Shown here: piece after piece, positions 25,669-33,801 of the stretch | Layout of the letters: each line of letters starts with the position of its first letter | Position numbering within the stretch: the first letter of the stretch is position 1 | DNA from: Lentzea sp. NBRC 105346 | Lineage (GTDB): Bacteria; Actinomycetota; Actinomycetes; Mycobacteriales; Pseudonocardiaceae | Direction: 5' to 3' | Length of the DNA stretch: 64,000 nt | NCBI RefSeq assembly: GCF_030269605.1 | Contig: NZ_BSTQ01000003.1 | Location: forward strand, 186,001-250,000 | Position numbers and translations under genes: made by a program | Notes under the pieces: generated by a model | The model's database searches: none | The model's input: the letters and a program-made list of their open reading frames with translations, nothing else | What the model was told of the DNA's origin: nothing

Positions 25669-26790
25669 ATGACGGACGTTCTGCAGCTCATGGACGAGTG
25701 GGGACCGGAGAAGGTCGTCGCCGTCTCGGACCGCCGCACCGGGATGAAGGGCGTGCTGGTCATCGACAACACCGCCCGCGGCATGGGCAAGGGCGGCACC
25801 CGGATGAGCCCGACCGTGACCACGGCCGAGATCGCGCGGCTCGCCCGCGTGATGACGTGGAAATGGGCCGGGGTCGACCTGTTCTTCGGCGGCGCCAAGG
25901 CGGGCATCGTGTTCGACCCGTCGTCGCCGGACAAGGAAGCCGCGCTGCGGGCGTTCGCGCGCAAGCTCTCCAACGAGGTGCCGCGCGAGTACGTGCTGGG
26001 CCTCGACATGGGGCTGACCGAGCGCGACGCGGCGATCGTGCAGGACGAGCTCGGCGATCGCGGGGCCATGATGGGCGCGCCTGCCGCGCTCGGTGGTCTG
26101 CCGTACGACGAGCTGGGCGTCACCGGGTTCGGCGTCGCCGAGGTCGCGGACGAGCTGATGTCGTTGGAAGGCAAGCGGATCGCGATCCAGGGGTTCGGCG
26201 CGGTCGGCGCGGCGGCGGCGAAGCGGTTCGTGGAGCTGGGCGCTGCCGTGGTGGCCGTGTCGTCGGTGCACGGCGCGCTGCACGACCCGGACGGTCTGGA
26301 CATCACGCGCCTGTTGAAGCTGCGTGCGTCGTACGGTGACCTGGCGGTCAAGGAGTACGGGCCGGTGCAGGCGCTCGGCACCGAGCTGCTCGTGCCGTGT
26401 GACGTGCTCGTCCCGGCCGCGTTGCAGGACGTGATCGACGACGAGATCGCCGGGCACCTCAAGGCGTCGTTGATCGTCGAGGGTGCGAACCTGCCGACTT
26501 CCGTTGCGGCGCAGGACGTACTGGCTTCGCGCGGCATCACGGTCGTGCCGGACTTCATCGCGAACGCGGGTGGTGTGGTCGCGGCGGCATACGGGATGGA
26601 TGCGCGGTACTCGCCGTTCCCGGTGAACCCCGCGACCGTGCTGGACGCGGTGTCGGCCAAGCTGCGCGCCAACGCCGCGCACGTGATCGTCGAGTCGCGC
26701 AACCGCTCGGTCACCACGCACGTGGCCGCGCGTTCGCTGGCGCAGGAGCGGGTGCTGGAGGCGATGAAGCTGCGGGGCCGGGTCGCATGA
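25669..26790 (+). CDS. Glu/Leu/Phe/Val-type amino-acid dehydrogenase
   Basis: A 373-aa oxidative deaminase of the Glu/Leu/Phe/Val dehydrogenase superfamily. The N-terminal domain has GMGKGGTRM and GGAKAGI, which hold the substrate- and catalysis-related lysines. The Rossmann part has IQGFGAVGAAAA, and IANAGGV gives the conserved Asn. A GTG three bases upstream (25666) is an equally possible start; an AAGGG site favours 25669. It is shorter than GDH (about 410-450) and closer to leucine-dehydrogenase length. In this operon it could deaminate 2-aminoadipate to 2-oxoadipate (inference). Confidence 0.88.
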   Translation: MTDVLQLMDEWGPEKVVAVSDRRTGMKGVLVIDNTARGMGKGGTRMSPTVTTAEIARLARVMTWKWAGVDLFFGGAKAGIVFDPSSPDKEAALRAFARKLSNEVPREYVLGLDMGLTERDAAIVQDELGDRGAMMGAPAALGGLPYDELGVTGFGVAEVADELMSLEGKRIAIQGFGAVGAAAAKRFVELGAAVVAVSSVHGALHDPDGLDITRLLKLRASYGDLAVKEYGPVQALGTELLVPCDVLVPAALQDVIDDEIAGHLKASLIVEGANLPTSVAAQDVLASRGITVVPDFIANAGGVVAAAYGMDARYSPFPVNPATVLDAVSAKLRANAAHVIVESRNRSVTTHVAARSLAQERVLEAMKLRGRVA

Positions 26791-26795
26791 CCCCC

Positions 26796-26902
26796 GCGAG
26801 TCTTACCTTCCGGCACCCCGTGTCTTACGTTCCCGCACCGGTGCCAGGGAGGGCGACAGCATGAACGTAAGACACACGGGGCCGGAGCGTAAGACACGCG
26901 CG
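26796..26902. repeat. Imperfect palindromic cluster of the dispersed GTCTTACGTTCC repeat, locus 2
   Basis: Four copies: GAGTCTTACCTTCCGG (26798-26813), GTGTCTTACGTTCCCG (26820-26835), and inverted copies at 26863-26880 and 26884-26902. Together they form a large imperfect palindrome in the gap between the amino-acid dehydrogenase and CoA-transferase genes and across the CoA-transferase start. The core matches the repeat at 11374-11451. Confidence 0.75.
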
Positions 26903-27952
26903 TTGGGTGGCTTGGTGATCGCCGACTTCAGCCGCGTGCTGGCGGCGCCGTACGCGACGATGATGCTCGGCGACCTCGGTGCCGAGGTGATCAAGGTCGA
27001 GCAGCCCGGCCGTGGCGACGAGACGCGCACGTGGGGTCCGCCGTGGGTCGAGGACGAGGCGACGTACTTCCTGTCGGTCAACCGCAACAAGAGCTCGGTG
27101 TTCATCGACCTGGGCACGCCCGAGGGTGTGGAGTCCGCTCGTCAGCTGATCGCACGGGCCGACGTCGTGGTCGAGAACTTCAAGCCGGGCACGATGAAGA
27201 AGTTCGGTCTCGACTACGAGTCGCTGGGCCGTGAGGACCTCGTCTACTGCTCGGTCACCGGGTTCGGTGCCGGGTCCGAGCTGCCCGGCTACGACCTGCT
27301 GGTGCAGGCGGTCGGCGGCCTGATGAGCATGACCGGCACCGACCAGCCGGTGAAGACGGGTGTCGCGCTGGTCGACGTGCTGACCGGGTTGCACGCCACC
27401 ATCGGCATCCTGGCCGCGCTGCGGCATCGTGACGCGACCGGTCAGGGTCAGTTGGTCGAGCTCAACCTGTTGTCAGTTCTGCTGTCCAGCATGGTGAACC
27501 AGAGCGCCGGCTACGCGCTGGCCGGCGCCGTGCCGCGGTTCATGGGCAACCGGCACCCGTCGATCGCGCCCTACGAGGTGTTCCCGACCGCGGACCGGCC
27601 GATCGTCCTCGCCGTGGGCAACGATCGCCAGTTCGAGCGGCTCTGCGCCTCGCTGGACCTGCCGGTCGATCCGCGGTTCGCCACGAACACCTTGCGGGTG
27701 CAGCACGTCGACGAGTTGTACGAGGTGCTTTCCGCGCGGTTGCTCACGAAACCCGCGGAGCACTGGTTCTCGGTGCTCGACGTGCCGTGCGGTCCGGTGA
27801 ACGACCTCGCCGCGGCGTTCGACCTGGCGTCGTCGCTCGGGCTCTCGCCGACCGTGGACATCGACGGGCTCTCGTTCGTGTCGAACCCGATCCGGATGTC
27901 GCGCACCCCAGTTTCCTACCGGCTTCGGCCACCACAGCTCAGGAGTGAATGA
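26861..27952 (+). CDS. Class III CoA-transferase (CaiB/BaiF family)
   Basis: A 363-aa family III CoA-transferase. The family core starts at GGLVIADFSRVLAAPYATMM (about residue 16), with DLGAEVIKVEQP next, and the catalytic aspartate is probably Asp145 (PGYDLLVQA). It moves CoA between dicarboxylic or carnitine-like acids; with a glutaryl-CoA dehydrogenase next door, glutarate is the likely acceptor (like SUGCT). The ATG at 26861 has a strong site AGGGAGGG, yet its first 14 codons lie in an intergenic repeat. TTG 26903 or GTG 26915 are alternative starts. It overlaps gcdH by 4 bp. Confidence 0.9.
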   Translation: MNVRHTGPERKTRALGGLVIADFSRVLAAPYATMMLGDLGAEVIKVEQPGRGDETRTWGPPWVEDEATYFLSVNRNKSSVFIDLGTPEGVESARQLIARADVVVENFKPGTMKKFGLDYESLGREDLVYCSVTGFGAGSELPGYDLLVQAVGGLMSMTGTDQPVKTGVALVDVLTGLHATIGILAALRHRDATGQGQLVELNLLSVLLSSMVNQSAGYALAGAVPRFMGNRHPSIAPYEVFPTADRPIVLAVGNDRQFERLCASLDLPVDPRFATNTLRVQHVDELYEVLSARLLTKPAEHWFSVLDVPCGPVNDLAAAFDLASSLGLSPTVDIDGLSFVSNPIRMSRTPVSYRLRPPQLRSE

Positions 27953-29115
27953 TCGTGCAGGATCCGTTGCAGTTGCTGGACATCCAGTCGTTGCTGTCCG
28001 ACGAGGACCGCGACATCCAGGCGACCGTCGCCGCGTATCTGACCGACCACGTGCGGCCGCACGTCCCCGAGTGGTTCGAGTCGGGTTCGCTGCCGCGTGA
28101 GCTGGCGCAGGAGCTGGGCAAGCTCGGCGTGCTGGGCATGCACCTCGAGGGGTACGGGTGTGCGGGCACGTCGGCCACCGCGTACGGCCTGGCGTGTCTG
28201 GAGCTGGAGGCCGTGGACAGCGGCGTCCGCAGCTTCGTGTCCGTGCAGGGCTCGCTGTCGATGTTCTCGATCTGGAAGTACGGGTCCGAGGAGCAGAAGC
28301 AGGAGTGGCTGCCGCGCCTGGCGTCCGGTGACGCGATCGGCTGCTTCGGCCTGACCGAGCCGGACTTCGGCAGCAACCCGAAGGGCATGCGCACCCGTGC
28401 GGTGCGGGACGGTTCCGACTGGATCCTCAACGGTTCCAAAATGTGGATCACGAACGGTGGGCTGGCCGACGTCGCCACCGTGTGGGCGAACACCGAGGAG
28501 GGATTCCGAGGATTCCTCGTACCCCGCGGCACGCCCGGTTTTTCGACGGTTGACATCAAGCACAAGCTGTCAATGCGAGCATCCGTCACTTCCGAGCTCG
28601 TTTTGGAGGACGTGCGGCTGCCCGATTCGGCGCGACTGCCGCACGCGGTTTCGTTGGGCGCGCCTTTGTCGTGCCTGAACGAGGCGCGCTTCGGCATCGT
28701 GTTCGGCGCGGTCGGCGCGGCGCGCGACTCTTTGCAGGCGGCGCTTTCCTATTCCGGTACGCGCGTGCAGTTCGACAAGCCGATCGCCGCGTTCCAGCTC
28801 ACGCAGCGCAAGCTGGCCACGATGACCGTGCAGGTGTCGAACGCGATGCTGCTGGCGCTGCACCTGGCGCGGCTGAAGGAAGCCGGCACGTTGCGTCCGG
28901 AACAAATCAGTGTGGGCAAATACAACAACGTGGAAGCCGCGATCGCGGTCGCCCGCGAGGCGCGGACCGTGCTCGGCGCGAACGGCATCTCGCTCGAGTA
29001 CTCGCCGCTGCGACACGCCAACAACCTCGAGTCGGTACTGACTTACGAAGGTACTTCCGACATCCATTTGCTATCCATCGGCCACGCATTGACCGGAATC
29101 GCTTCGTTCCGCTGA
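27949..29115 (+). CDS. gcdH: Glutaryl-CoA dehydrogenase
   Basis: A 388-aa acyl-CoA dehydrogenase with features specific to GcdH: LGAPLSCLNEARFGI, KYNNVEAAIAVAREAR, NGISLEYSPLRHANNLE, YEGTSDIH with catalytic Glu367, and the ending GHALTGIASF. It oxidises and decarboxylates glutaryl-CoA to crotonyl-CoA with FAD, passing electrons to ETF, in lysine, hydroxylysine and tryptophan breakdown. The FAD/substrate segment CFGLTEPDFGSNP is intact. The start overlaps the CoA-transferase stop (ATGA), which supports direct hand-over of glutaryl-CoA. Confidence 0.93.
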   Translation: MIVQDPLQLLDIQSLLSDEDRDIQATVAAYLTDHVRPHVPEWFESGSLPRELAQELGKLGVLGMHLEGYGCAGTSATAYGLACLELEAVDSGVRSFVSVQGSLSMFSIWKYGSEEQKQEWLPRLASGDAIGCFGLTEPDFGSNPKGMRTRAVRDGSDWILNGSKMWITNGGLADVATVWANTEEGFRGFLVPRGTPGFSTVDIKHKLSMRASVTSELVLEDVRLPDSARLPHAVSLGAPLSCLNEARFGIVFGAVGAARDSLQAALSYSGTRVQFDKPIAAFQLTQRKLATMTVQVSNAMLLALHLARLKEAGTLRPEQISVGKYNNVEAAIAVAREARTVLGANGISLEYSPLRHANNLESVLTYEGTSDIHLLSIGHALTGIASFR

Positions 29116-29167
29116 TCTCGCCTCTATCCTGCGAACGCCCCGCGGGACGGAGTCGAGGAGGGGAACC

Positions 29168-29785
29168 CTGACCGCGCCAGACGAACAGCGTGCCCGAAGT
29201 GCCGACCGCAGCGACGCTCGCCGCAACCGCAAGCGTCTGCTCGACGCGGCGACGCACGTGCTGCGAACGGAACCCGCCACGGCGACGATGCAGTCGATCG
29301 CCCAGCGCGCCGCGCTTTCCCAGGCCACCGCGTACCGGCATTTCTCGTCGCTGGACGCACTCGTCGTCGCCTACAACGAGGACGTGGTGGAGAGCCTGCG
29401 CGAGCACGGCCAACGCAGCAAGAAGACCGGCAAGGAGCTGTTCGAGCACGTGGTCGCCCGCTGGGTGAAGCTGCAGGGCGTGCACGGCCCGGTGATCGTG
29501 CGCGACCGGTCGCGGCGCGGGTTCCTGGAACGCCTGCGCAGCGGCGATCCCTTCGCTTTGCGGATTTGCGCGGCGTGGGACGCGCCGCTGCGCGGCGTAC
29601 TGGCGGACCTAGGTTTGCCCGAGCAGTGGCTGGAGACGGCCCGGTTCCTGCACAACGTCCTGTTCGACCCGCGCGAGATCATCGACCTGACGAAGGCGGC
29701 CGGTCTGACCGAGGCCGCCGTCGTCAGGCGTCTGTGCGACGCGTTCTACGCCGCCTTACAGGGGTGGACGGGTCGTGAATGCTGA
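29168..29785 (+). CDS. TetR-family regulator with probable CTG start
   Basis: A 205-aa TetR-type repressor. Helix-turn-helix residues run from RRNRKRLLDAATHVL through TMQSIAQRAALSQATAYRHF (about 20-65). The only ATG/GTG/TTG near the beginning is GTG 29258, which would remove the first helix. CTG at 29168 sits 6-7 nt after GAGGAGG (29155-29161), so it is the best start. A TTA codon occurs near the end (29756). It is 52 bp downstream of gcdH on the same strand and probably regulates this operon or an acyl-CoA-responsive set (inference). Confidence 0.82.
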   Translation: MTAPDEQRARSADRSDARRNRKRLLDAATHVLRTEPATATMQSIAQRAALSQATAYRHFSSLDALVVAYNEDVVESLREHGQRSKKTGKELFEHVVARWVKLQGVHGPVIVRDRSRRGFLERLRSGDPFALRICAAWDAPLRGVLADLGLPEQWLETARFLHNVLFDPREIIDLTKAAGLTEAAVVRRLCDAFYAALQGWTGREC

Positions 29786-30628
29786 TCAGGGCAAGGTGAC
29801 GAACGGGCGCAGGAAGTCACGCGCCCCAGCGGTGTCGAGCCGGTAGACGACGTTCGTCGCGTAGCACGGCGTGTCACCGGTGATCGTCGTGGCAGCCAGC
29901 GTCAGCTTCCCGTCGATGACGGCGAAGTTGGGCCCGCCCGAGTCGCCGTAGCAGGCGCCGCCGTTACCCTGCGGCGCGGTCATGGCGAGCCGCACCCACG
30001 CGTTGTTGAGCGCGTCGAACGTGACCGGTGCCTTCATCCGCACGCCACCACCGGGGTGCGTCTGCCCACCCGGCTGCCGCTGCGCTTCCTGTGTGCCGTA
30101 GCCCGCGACCGTCCACGACGTGTCTTTCAGTTTTTGCTGGTCGAGCTTGTTCTCGGTCGGGAGCGTGGCCGCGGTGAACGTCCAGCGAGCCCTCATCTCC
30201 TTCGCGGGCACCTCGATCACCGAGATGTCGTGCGGATCCGAGGCCGGGCCGGGGTAAGCCGGGTGCGAGTGCGCGACGCCCTGCACACCCACGGCCGCCG
30301 CGATCTGCGCGGGCGTGCCGGTGGCGTGGTCGAGCGCCGACTGCACGTCCTGGTGCAGCGACACGTAGAACCTCACGTTCGCCGGCCAGTCGGTCGTGCA
30401 GTGCGCGGCGGTGAGGAACGTGTCGGCGTCGATCATCGTGCCGCTGCACACCCAGTCGACGCGATCGGGTGTGGCGGGGTTGTCGTCGTTGTCCCAGGTC
30501 GCTACCAGCGCGCCCACTTCGGTGCGTTCGGGCGCCGGGACGGCGTTGTAGGAGTTGATCGCGGACGCGGGTTGCGCGGCCACGGCGAGGACGGCGGCGG
30601 TGGCCACGGTGATGCTTCTCAAACGCAT
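29786..30628 (-). CDS. Secreted trypsin-like serine protease
   Basis: A 280-aa S1-family protease with a signal peptide (cleavage after about residue 23, PASA). The catalytic triad is visible: His in FLTAAHCT, Asp in DPHDISVIEV, Ser in CYGDSGGPN. Two Cys pairs fit extracellular disulfides. There is no obvious propeptide of the alpha-lytic type. Its stop lies directly next to the TetR stop (convergent, 0 bp between). Substrate specificity is not evident. Confidence 0.93.
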   Translation of the reverse strand: MRLRSITVATAAVLAVAAQPASAINSYNAVPAPERTEVGALVATWDNDDNPATPDRVDWVCSGTMIDADTFLTAAHCTTDWPANVRFYVSLHQDVQSALDHATGTPAQIAAAVGVQGVAHSHPAYPGPASDPHDISVIEVPAKEMRARWTFTAATLPTENKLDQQKLKDTSWTVAGYGTQEAQRQPGGQTHPGGGVRMKAPVTFDALNNAWVRLAMTAPQGNGGACYGDSGGPNFAVIDGKLTLAATTITGDTPCYATNVVYRLDTAGARDFLRPFVTLP

Positions 30629-30641
30629 GCTTGAAGCTCCT

Positions 30642-30682
30642 TCGACGGCGTGCGCGGGAGTTAACCCCGTGCACGCCGTCGA
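30642..30682 (-). terminator. Hairpin between cyclophilin and protease genes
   Basis: A 12-bp perfect stem (30642-30653 with 30671-30682; arm TCGACGGCGTGC) whose stem extends partly inward (CGGG/CCC). It lies downstream of the cyclophilin gene and just upstream of the protease start on the same strand, so it should end the cyclophilin transcript. Confidence 0.75.
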
Positions 30683-30705
30683 GGACAGGTTTCACAGATG
30701 ACGTA

Positions 30706-31386
30706 TCAGCAGGCCTTGACCTTGTAGAGGTGCGCGCTCACCTTCGGCTTGCCGTCCAGCGGGTTCTCGCCGGCGATCCCACCAGCGGCGATCTTGTCCA
30801 GCGTCTTGAGCCCCTCGGGCAGGATCGTGCCGAACACCGAGTAGTTGGGCCGCAGAATCGAGTCCGTCTGCACGAAGAAGAACTGGCTGCCGTTCGTGTC
30901 CGGCCCCGCGTTGGCCATCGCGACCGTGCCGCGCGGGTAGATCCGCCGCTGACCGGTCGGGTCGTTGGGCGCCGGCTTCAGATCGGTCGGCAGCTCGTCC
31001 TTGTACTTGTAGCCGGGCCCGCCCTCACCGGTGCCGGTCGGGTCGCCGCACTGCAGCACCTTCAGCGTGGTGTACGCGGTCAGCCGGTGGCAGTCGGTGT
31101 CGTTGTAGAAGCGGTGGTTCGCGAGGTGCACGAAGCTGTGCACGGTGCACGGGGCCTTCGCGCGGTCGAGGAGCAGCGGGATGTCGCCCTGGCTCGTCTT
31201 GATGCTGACGTAGACCTTGCCCTTGGTGCGCCACGGATCCTGCGGGATGGACACCGGACGAGCGGGAGGTTCGTCCGGTGTCTTCGTGAACCCGCACGCG
31301 GGGCGTTCAGCCGCCTGAGCGCTGCCGACGGTGATGAATCCGACGGCCAGTGCCACAGCCGCCGCGCATGCCGCGATTCGCCTCAT
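30706..31386 (-). CDS. Secreted cyclophilin-type peptidyl-prolyl isomerase
   Basis: A 226-aa cyclophilin exported through a signal peptide (about 1-26, ending SAQA). The ATG at 31386 (MRRIAACAAAV) fits this better than the upstream in-frame start at 31422. The PPIase domain contains FYNDTDCHRL, MANAGPDTNGSQFFFV and YSVFGTI, the active-site segments of bacterial cyclophilins (Arg in the CHRL region, QFFF). It isomerises Xaa-Pro bonds and probably assists folding of exported proteins; a secreted protease is next to it. Confidence 0.93.
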   Translation of the reverse strand: MRRIAACAAAVALAVGFITVGSAQAAERPACGFTKTPDEPPARPVSIPQDPWRTKGKVYVSIKTSQGDIPLLLDRAKAPCTVHSFVHLANHRFYNDTDCHRLTAYTTLKVLQCGDPTGTGEGGPGYKYKDELPTDLKPAPNDPTGQRRIYPRGTVAMANAGPDTNGSQFFFVQTDSILRPNYSVFGTILPEGLKTLDKIAAGGIAGENPLDGKPKVSAHLYKVKAC

Positions 31387-31575
31387 GCGCGATTGTCTAA
31401 CGGGTGCTGGGGGTGGCGGCAATCATTCACCGATGACGCGGGTGGTCTGGGCGTCGGTTTCGTGGTCCGGGCCGTAGGCGCGGTGGTCCAGGGGGCGATT
31501 TCGCGGGTCCTGGGGCGGGGCGCTGCGGTGCTTGCGAGTGCGATTGGGGCTTGACGCCGCCAACCACAACCAGAC
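31387..31575. other. Intergenic stretch without a supported gene
   Basis: Short Gly/Ala/Arg-rich frames exist on both strands, but none has a ribosome binding site or recognisable similarity. Sequence just above 31386 should hold the cyclophilin promoter. Confidence 0.4.
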
Positions 31576-31923
31576 CTAGTTGTCGGTGTCCTCGGTGATG
31601 GTGAACTCACACCGAGCGGGGTTCCCGGTCTGCCGGACCTCAGGCTCCTTCTCGACCTGCAGCACACACGTCAGGTCCCCGGAACCCTCGACCGGCTTCA
31701 CGGACACCCACGTCTGCCCCAACCCGTTGGCGATGAACGCCCGCCGCTTCACCGGCAACTGCTGCGTCTCGGTCCACGTGGTACCCGCAGCCGGATCCTT
31801 GCCGGTGATCTCAACCGACCCGGTGCCGTCGATCGAGTAGAAGACCTCGTAGGTATAGCTCTTCGTGCCACAAGCCGCCACCGCGAGCAGGAAGGGAGGG
31901 ATGAACAGCAGGAGTTTCTTCAT
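31576..31923 (-). CDS. Small lipoprotein, MmpS-like
   Basis: A 115-aa protein with signal peptide and lipobox AVAAC (Cys about 18). The ATG at 31923 (MKKLLLFIPPF) is preferred to 31947. The exported domain is a small beta fold with Y-x-V...G-x-G-x-V-x-I-T-G near the start and paired Cys (LTCVLQV, RCEFTIT). This is like MmpS accessory proteins of mycobacteria and their many actinobacterial relatives. No MmpL partner is nearby. It lies 60 bp downstream of the two-component genes on the same strand. Confidence 0.78.
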   Translation of the reverse strand: MKKLLLFIPPFLLAVAACGTKSYTYEVFYSIDGTGSVEITGKDPAAGTTWTETQQLPVKRRAFIANGLGQTWVSVKPVEGSGDLTCVLQVEKEPEVRQTGNPARCEFTITEDTDN

Positions 31924-31983
31924 GTGCACCAGTTTGTCCAGGTCCATTGTGGAGCGCTTCTGCCGCGAGACCGGTTGCCCCTC

Positions 31984-32613
31984 TTACTTTTGGCCGACCA
32001 GACGCGACTCCCACGCCCACGCCGCGATCTCCACCCGGTTCCGAGCATCCAACTTCGACTGAACCGAAGCCAGATGCGTCTTCACCGTGCCGATGGAAAT
32101 GAACAACTCCCCCGCGATCTCGGCGTTCGTGCGTCCCACAGCCACGAGCCGCACCACGTCCAGCTCGCGCGCCGACAAGGAGTGCGAACGCACGGGCGCG
32201 GGCGGATTCAGGTGCTGCAGCAGACGAACCGTGATGGACGGGGACACCAAAGCATCGCCGGTGTAGGCCGCACGCACGGCTTCCAGCAACAAAGCAGGAC
32301 CGGCGTCCTTCAGCAGGAACCCGCACGCGCCGTTGCGCAGTGCGGTGTGGATGTACTCGTCGTGATCGAACGTGGTGACCACCACGACGTTCACGAAAGA
32401 AGCTATCTGCGACAACGCTTCCAGGCCGTCCATGCGCGGCATGCGGATGTCCATCAACGCCACGTCGGGCTTCGTACTGCGCGCCAGAGCCACGGCCTGG
32501 ACGCCGTCCTCCGCCTCCGCCACCACCTCGATGTCCGGCTCGGCACCCAGGATCATGCCGAAACCCACGCGGACCATCGCCTGGTCGTCCGCGACCATCA
32601 CCTTGATCGTCAT
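31984..32613 (-). CDS. NarL/LuxR-type response regulator
   Basis: A 209-aa response regulator. The receiver has the acidic pair DD (9-10) and phosphoacceptor Asp55 (ALMDIRMPR); the C-terminal LuxR helix-turn-helix (about 145-205) contains LSARELDVVRLVAVGRTNAE. It overlaps the histidine-kinase gene by 4 bp (ATGA). The pair is divergent from a MacB/FtsX-type ABC exporter, which is the likely target, as in many actinobacterial antibiotic- or envelope-stress modules. Confidence 0.94.
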   Translation of the reverse strand: MTIKVMVADDQAMVRVGFGMILGAEPDIEVVAEAEDGVQAVALARSTKPDVALMDIRMPRMDGLEALSQIASFVNVVVVTTFDHDEYIHTALRNGACGFLLKDAGPALLLEAVRAAYTGDALVSPSITVRLLQHLNPPAPVRSHSLSARELDVVRLVAVGRTNAEIAGELFISIGTVKTHLASVQSKLDARNRVEIAAWAWESRLVGQK

Positions 32614-33692
32614 GCACCCGTCCTCGGCACGGCCGCGTCCACGACCCAGCCTCCGTCGATACCCGGCCCCGCCTTGATCCTGCCGCCCAGCGCCTGCACC
32701 CGCTCGGTCAGGCCGAGCAGACCGAAACCCTTGCCCTCGCTCCGTGGAGCCTTTCCGTCGTTGGTCACGCGCACGGTGACCCAGTCGTCGGTGCTGTCCA
32801 ACGAAACCGCCACAAAAGAAGCGTCAAGAGCGTGCCGGCGGACGTTGGTCAACGCCTCCATCACCACCCGGTAGACCGACGACGTCACCTCGACCGGGAG
32901 GTCGTCGACCGGGCCGTTCACGCTCAGCGTCGCCTGCGGGCCGAAGCCGGTGACCAGGTCGGACAGCTCCGAGATGCCGGCCAGCGGGGCGATCGGCGCG
33001 TCGATGCGCAGCATGCCGACCATGCGGCGCATCGCGGTCATCGCCTCGCTGCCCGCGTGCTCGATGCGCTCCAACGCCTGAGCGGCGGCAGAGGGGTCAC
33101 GAGAAACGATGCGGCGCGCGCCCTGGGCCAGCACCACGATGCCGGTGACGTGGTGGCCGACGAAGTCGTGCAGGTCGCGGGCGAACTCGGCTCGTTGCTC
33201 GGCCTGCACCGCGGCCAGCTGCCTTGACCGGGCGGATTCCAGCAGGCGCAGGTAGCCGACTACCGCGATCAGTGCCACGCCGATCACCAGCAGGATCAGC
33301 GAGAAGATCCACGCCCGCTCGCCGGTCAGCGTCTCCCACGGCTGGACCACGATCGCGAACAGGACCAGCACGACGATCGGCGCCTGCCACCACGAGCGGG
33401 CGCGCAGCGTCGTCACCAGGAGCACGCCGAACAGCGACGCCGTCTCCACCAGGCCCCAGTTGGTCTCGCGGTCCGGGTTGAAGAACACCCCGCACACGGA
33501 AGCCAGCGCGGCCAGCACGGCTAGCAAGGGATGCGGGCGGAACCACGCGATCGCCGGCAGCACGAAGATGACCAGCGCGAACGGCGCGAACCAGCGGTCG
33601 GCCGCCGGGAACCTGAGCAGGCCCGTGTTGATGTCGAACAGGGCGAGCCCGCCCAGGCCGGCTAGTGCGGCCAACCGCCAGTACCACTTCAT
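32610..33692 (-). CDS. Sensor histidine kinase (HisKA_3 family)
   Basis: A 360-aa kinase with about five N-terminal membrane segments (residues 7-150) and a short linker. The HisKA_3 dimerisation box has phospho-acceptor His175 (RDLHDFVGHH), and the HATPase domain has an N-box EALTNVRRHA and G-box GFGLLGLTERV. The ATG at 33692 (MKWYWRLAAL) is chosen; ATG 33716 (MGLNRLTG) is an alternative with a closer GGAG. The membrane part has almost no extracytoplasmic loop, so it probably senses membrane state or ligands within the membrane. It is divergent from the ABC exporter by 109 bp. Confidence 0.92.
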   Translation of the reverse strand: MKWYWRLAALAGLGGLALFDINTGLLRFPAADRWFAPFALVIFVLPAIAWFRPHPLLAVLAALASVCGVFFNPDRETNWGLVETASLFGVLLVTTLRARSWWQAPIVVLVLFAIVVQPWETLTGERAWIFSLILLVIGVALIAVVGYLRLLESARSRQLAAVQAEQRAEFARDLHDFVGHHVTGIVVLAQGARRIVSRDPSAAAQALERIEHAGSEAMTAMRRMVGMLRIDAPIAPLAGISELSDLVTGFGPQATLSVNGPVDDLPVEVTSSVYRVVMEALTNVRRHALDASFVAVSLDSTDDWVTVRVTNDGKAPRSEGKGFGLLGLTERVQALGGRIKAGPGIDGGWVVDAAVPRTGA

Positions 33693-33801
33693 GCCGGTGA
33701 GCCTATTCAGTCCCATGAACTCCGCAGATCGGCCGAAAGACAGACCCCTCCCTTGCTGCGGGCCGATGTTCGTGAGGCGGTCCACACGGGAGTGTCGAAG
33801 C

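Noticed and set aside
24523-26721. 732-codon minus-strand frame across the oxidoreductase and dehydrogenase genes
   Set aside because: It is antisense to two genes with intact family motifs and has no recognisable domain.
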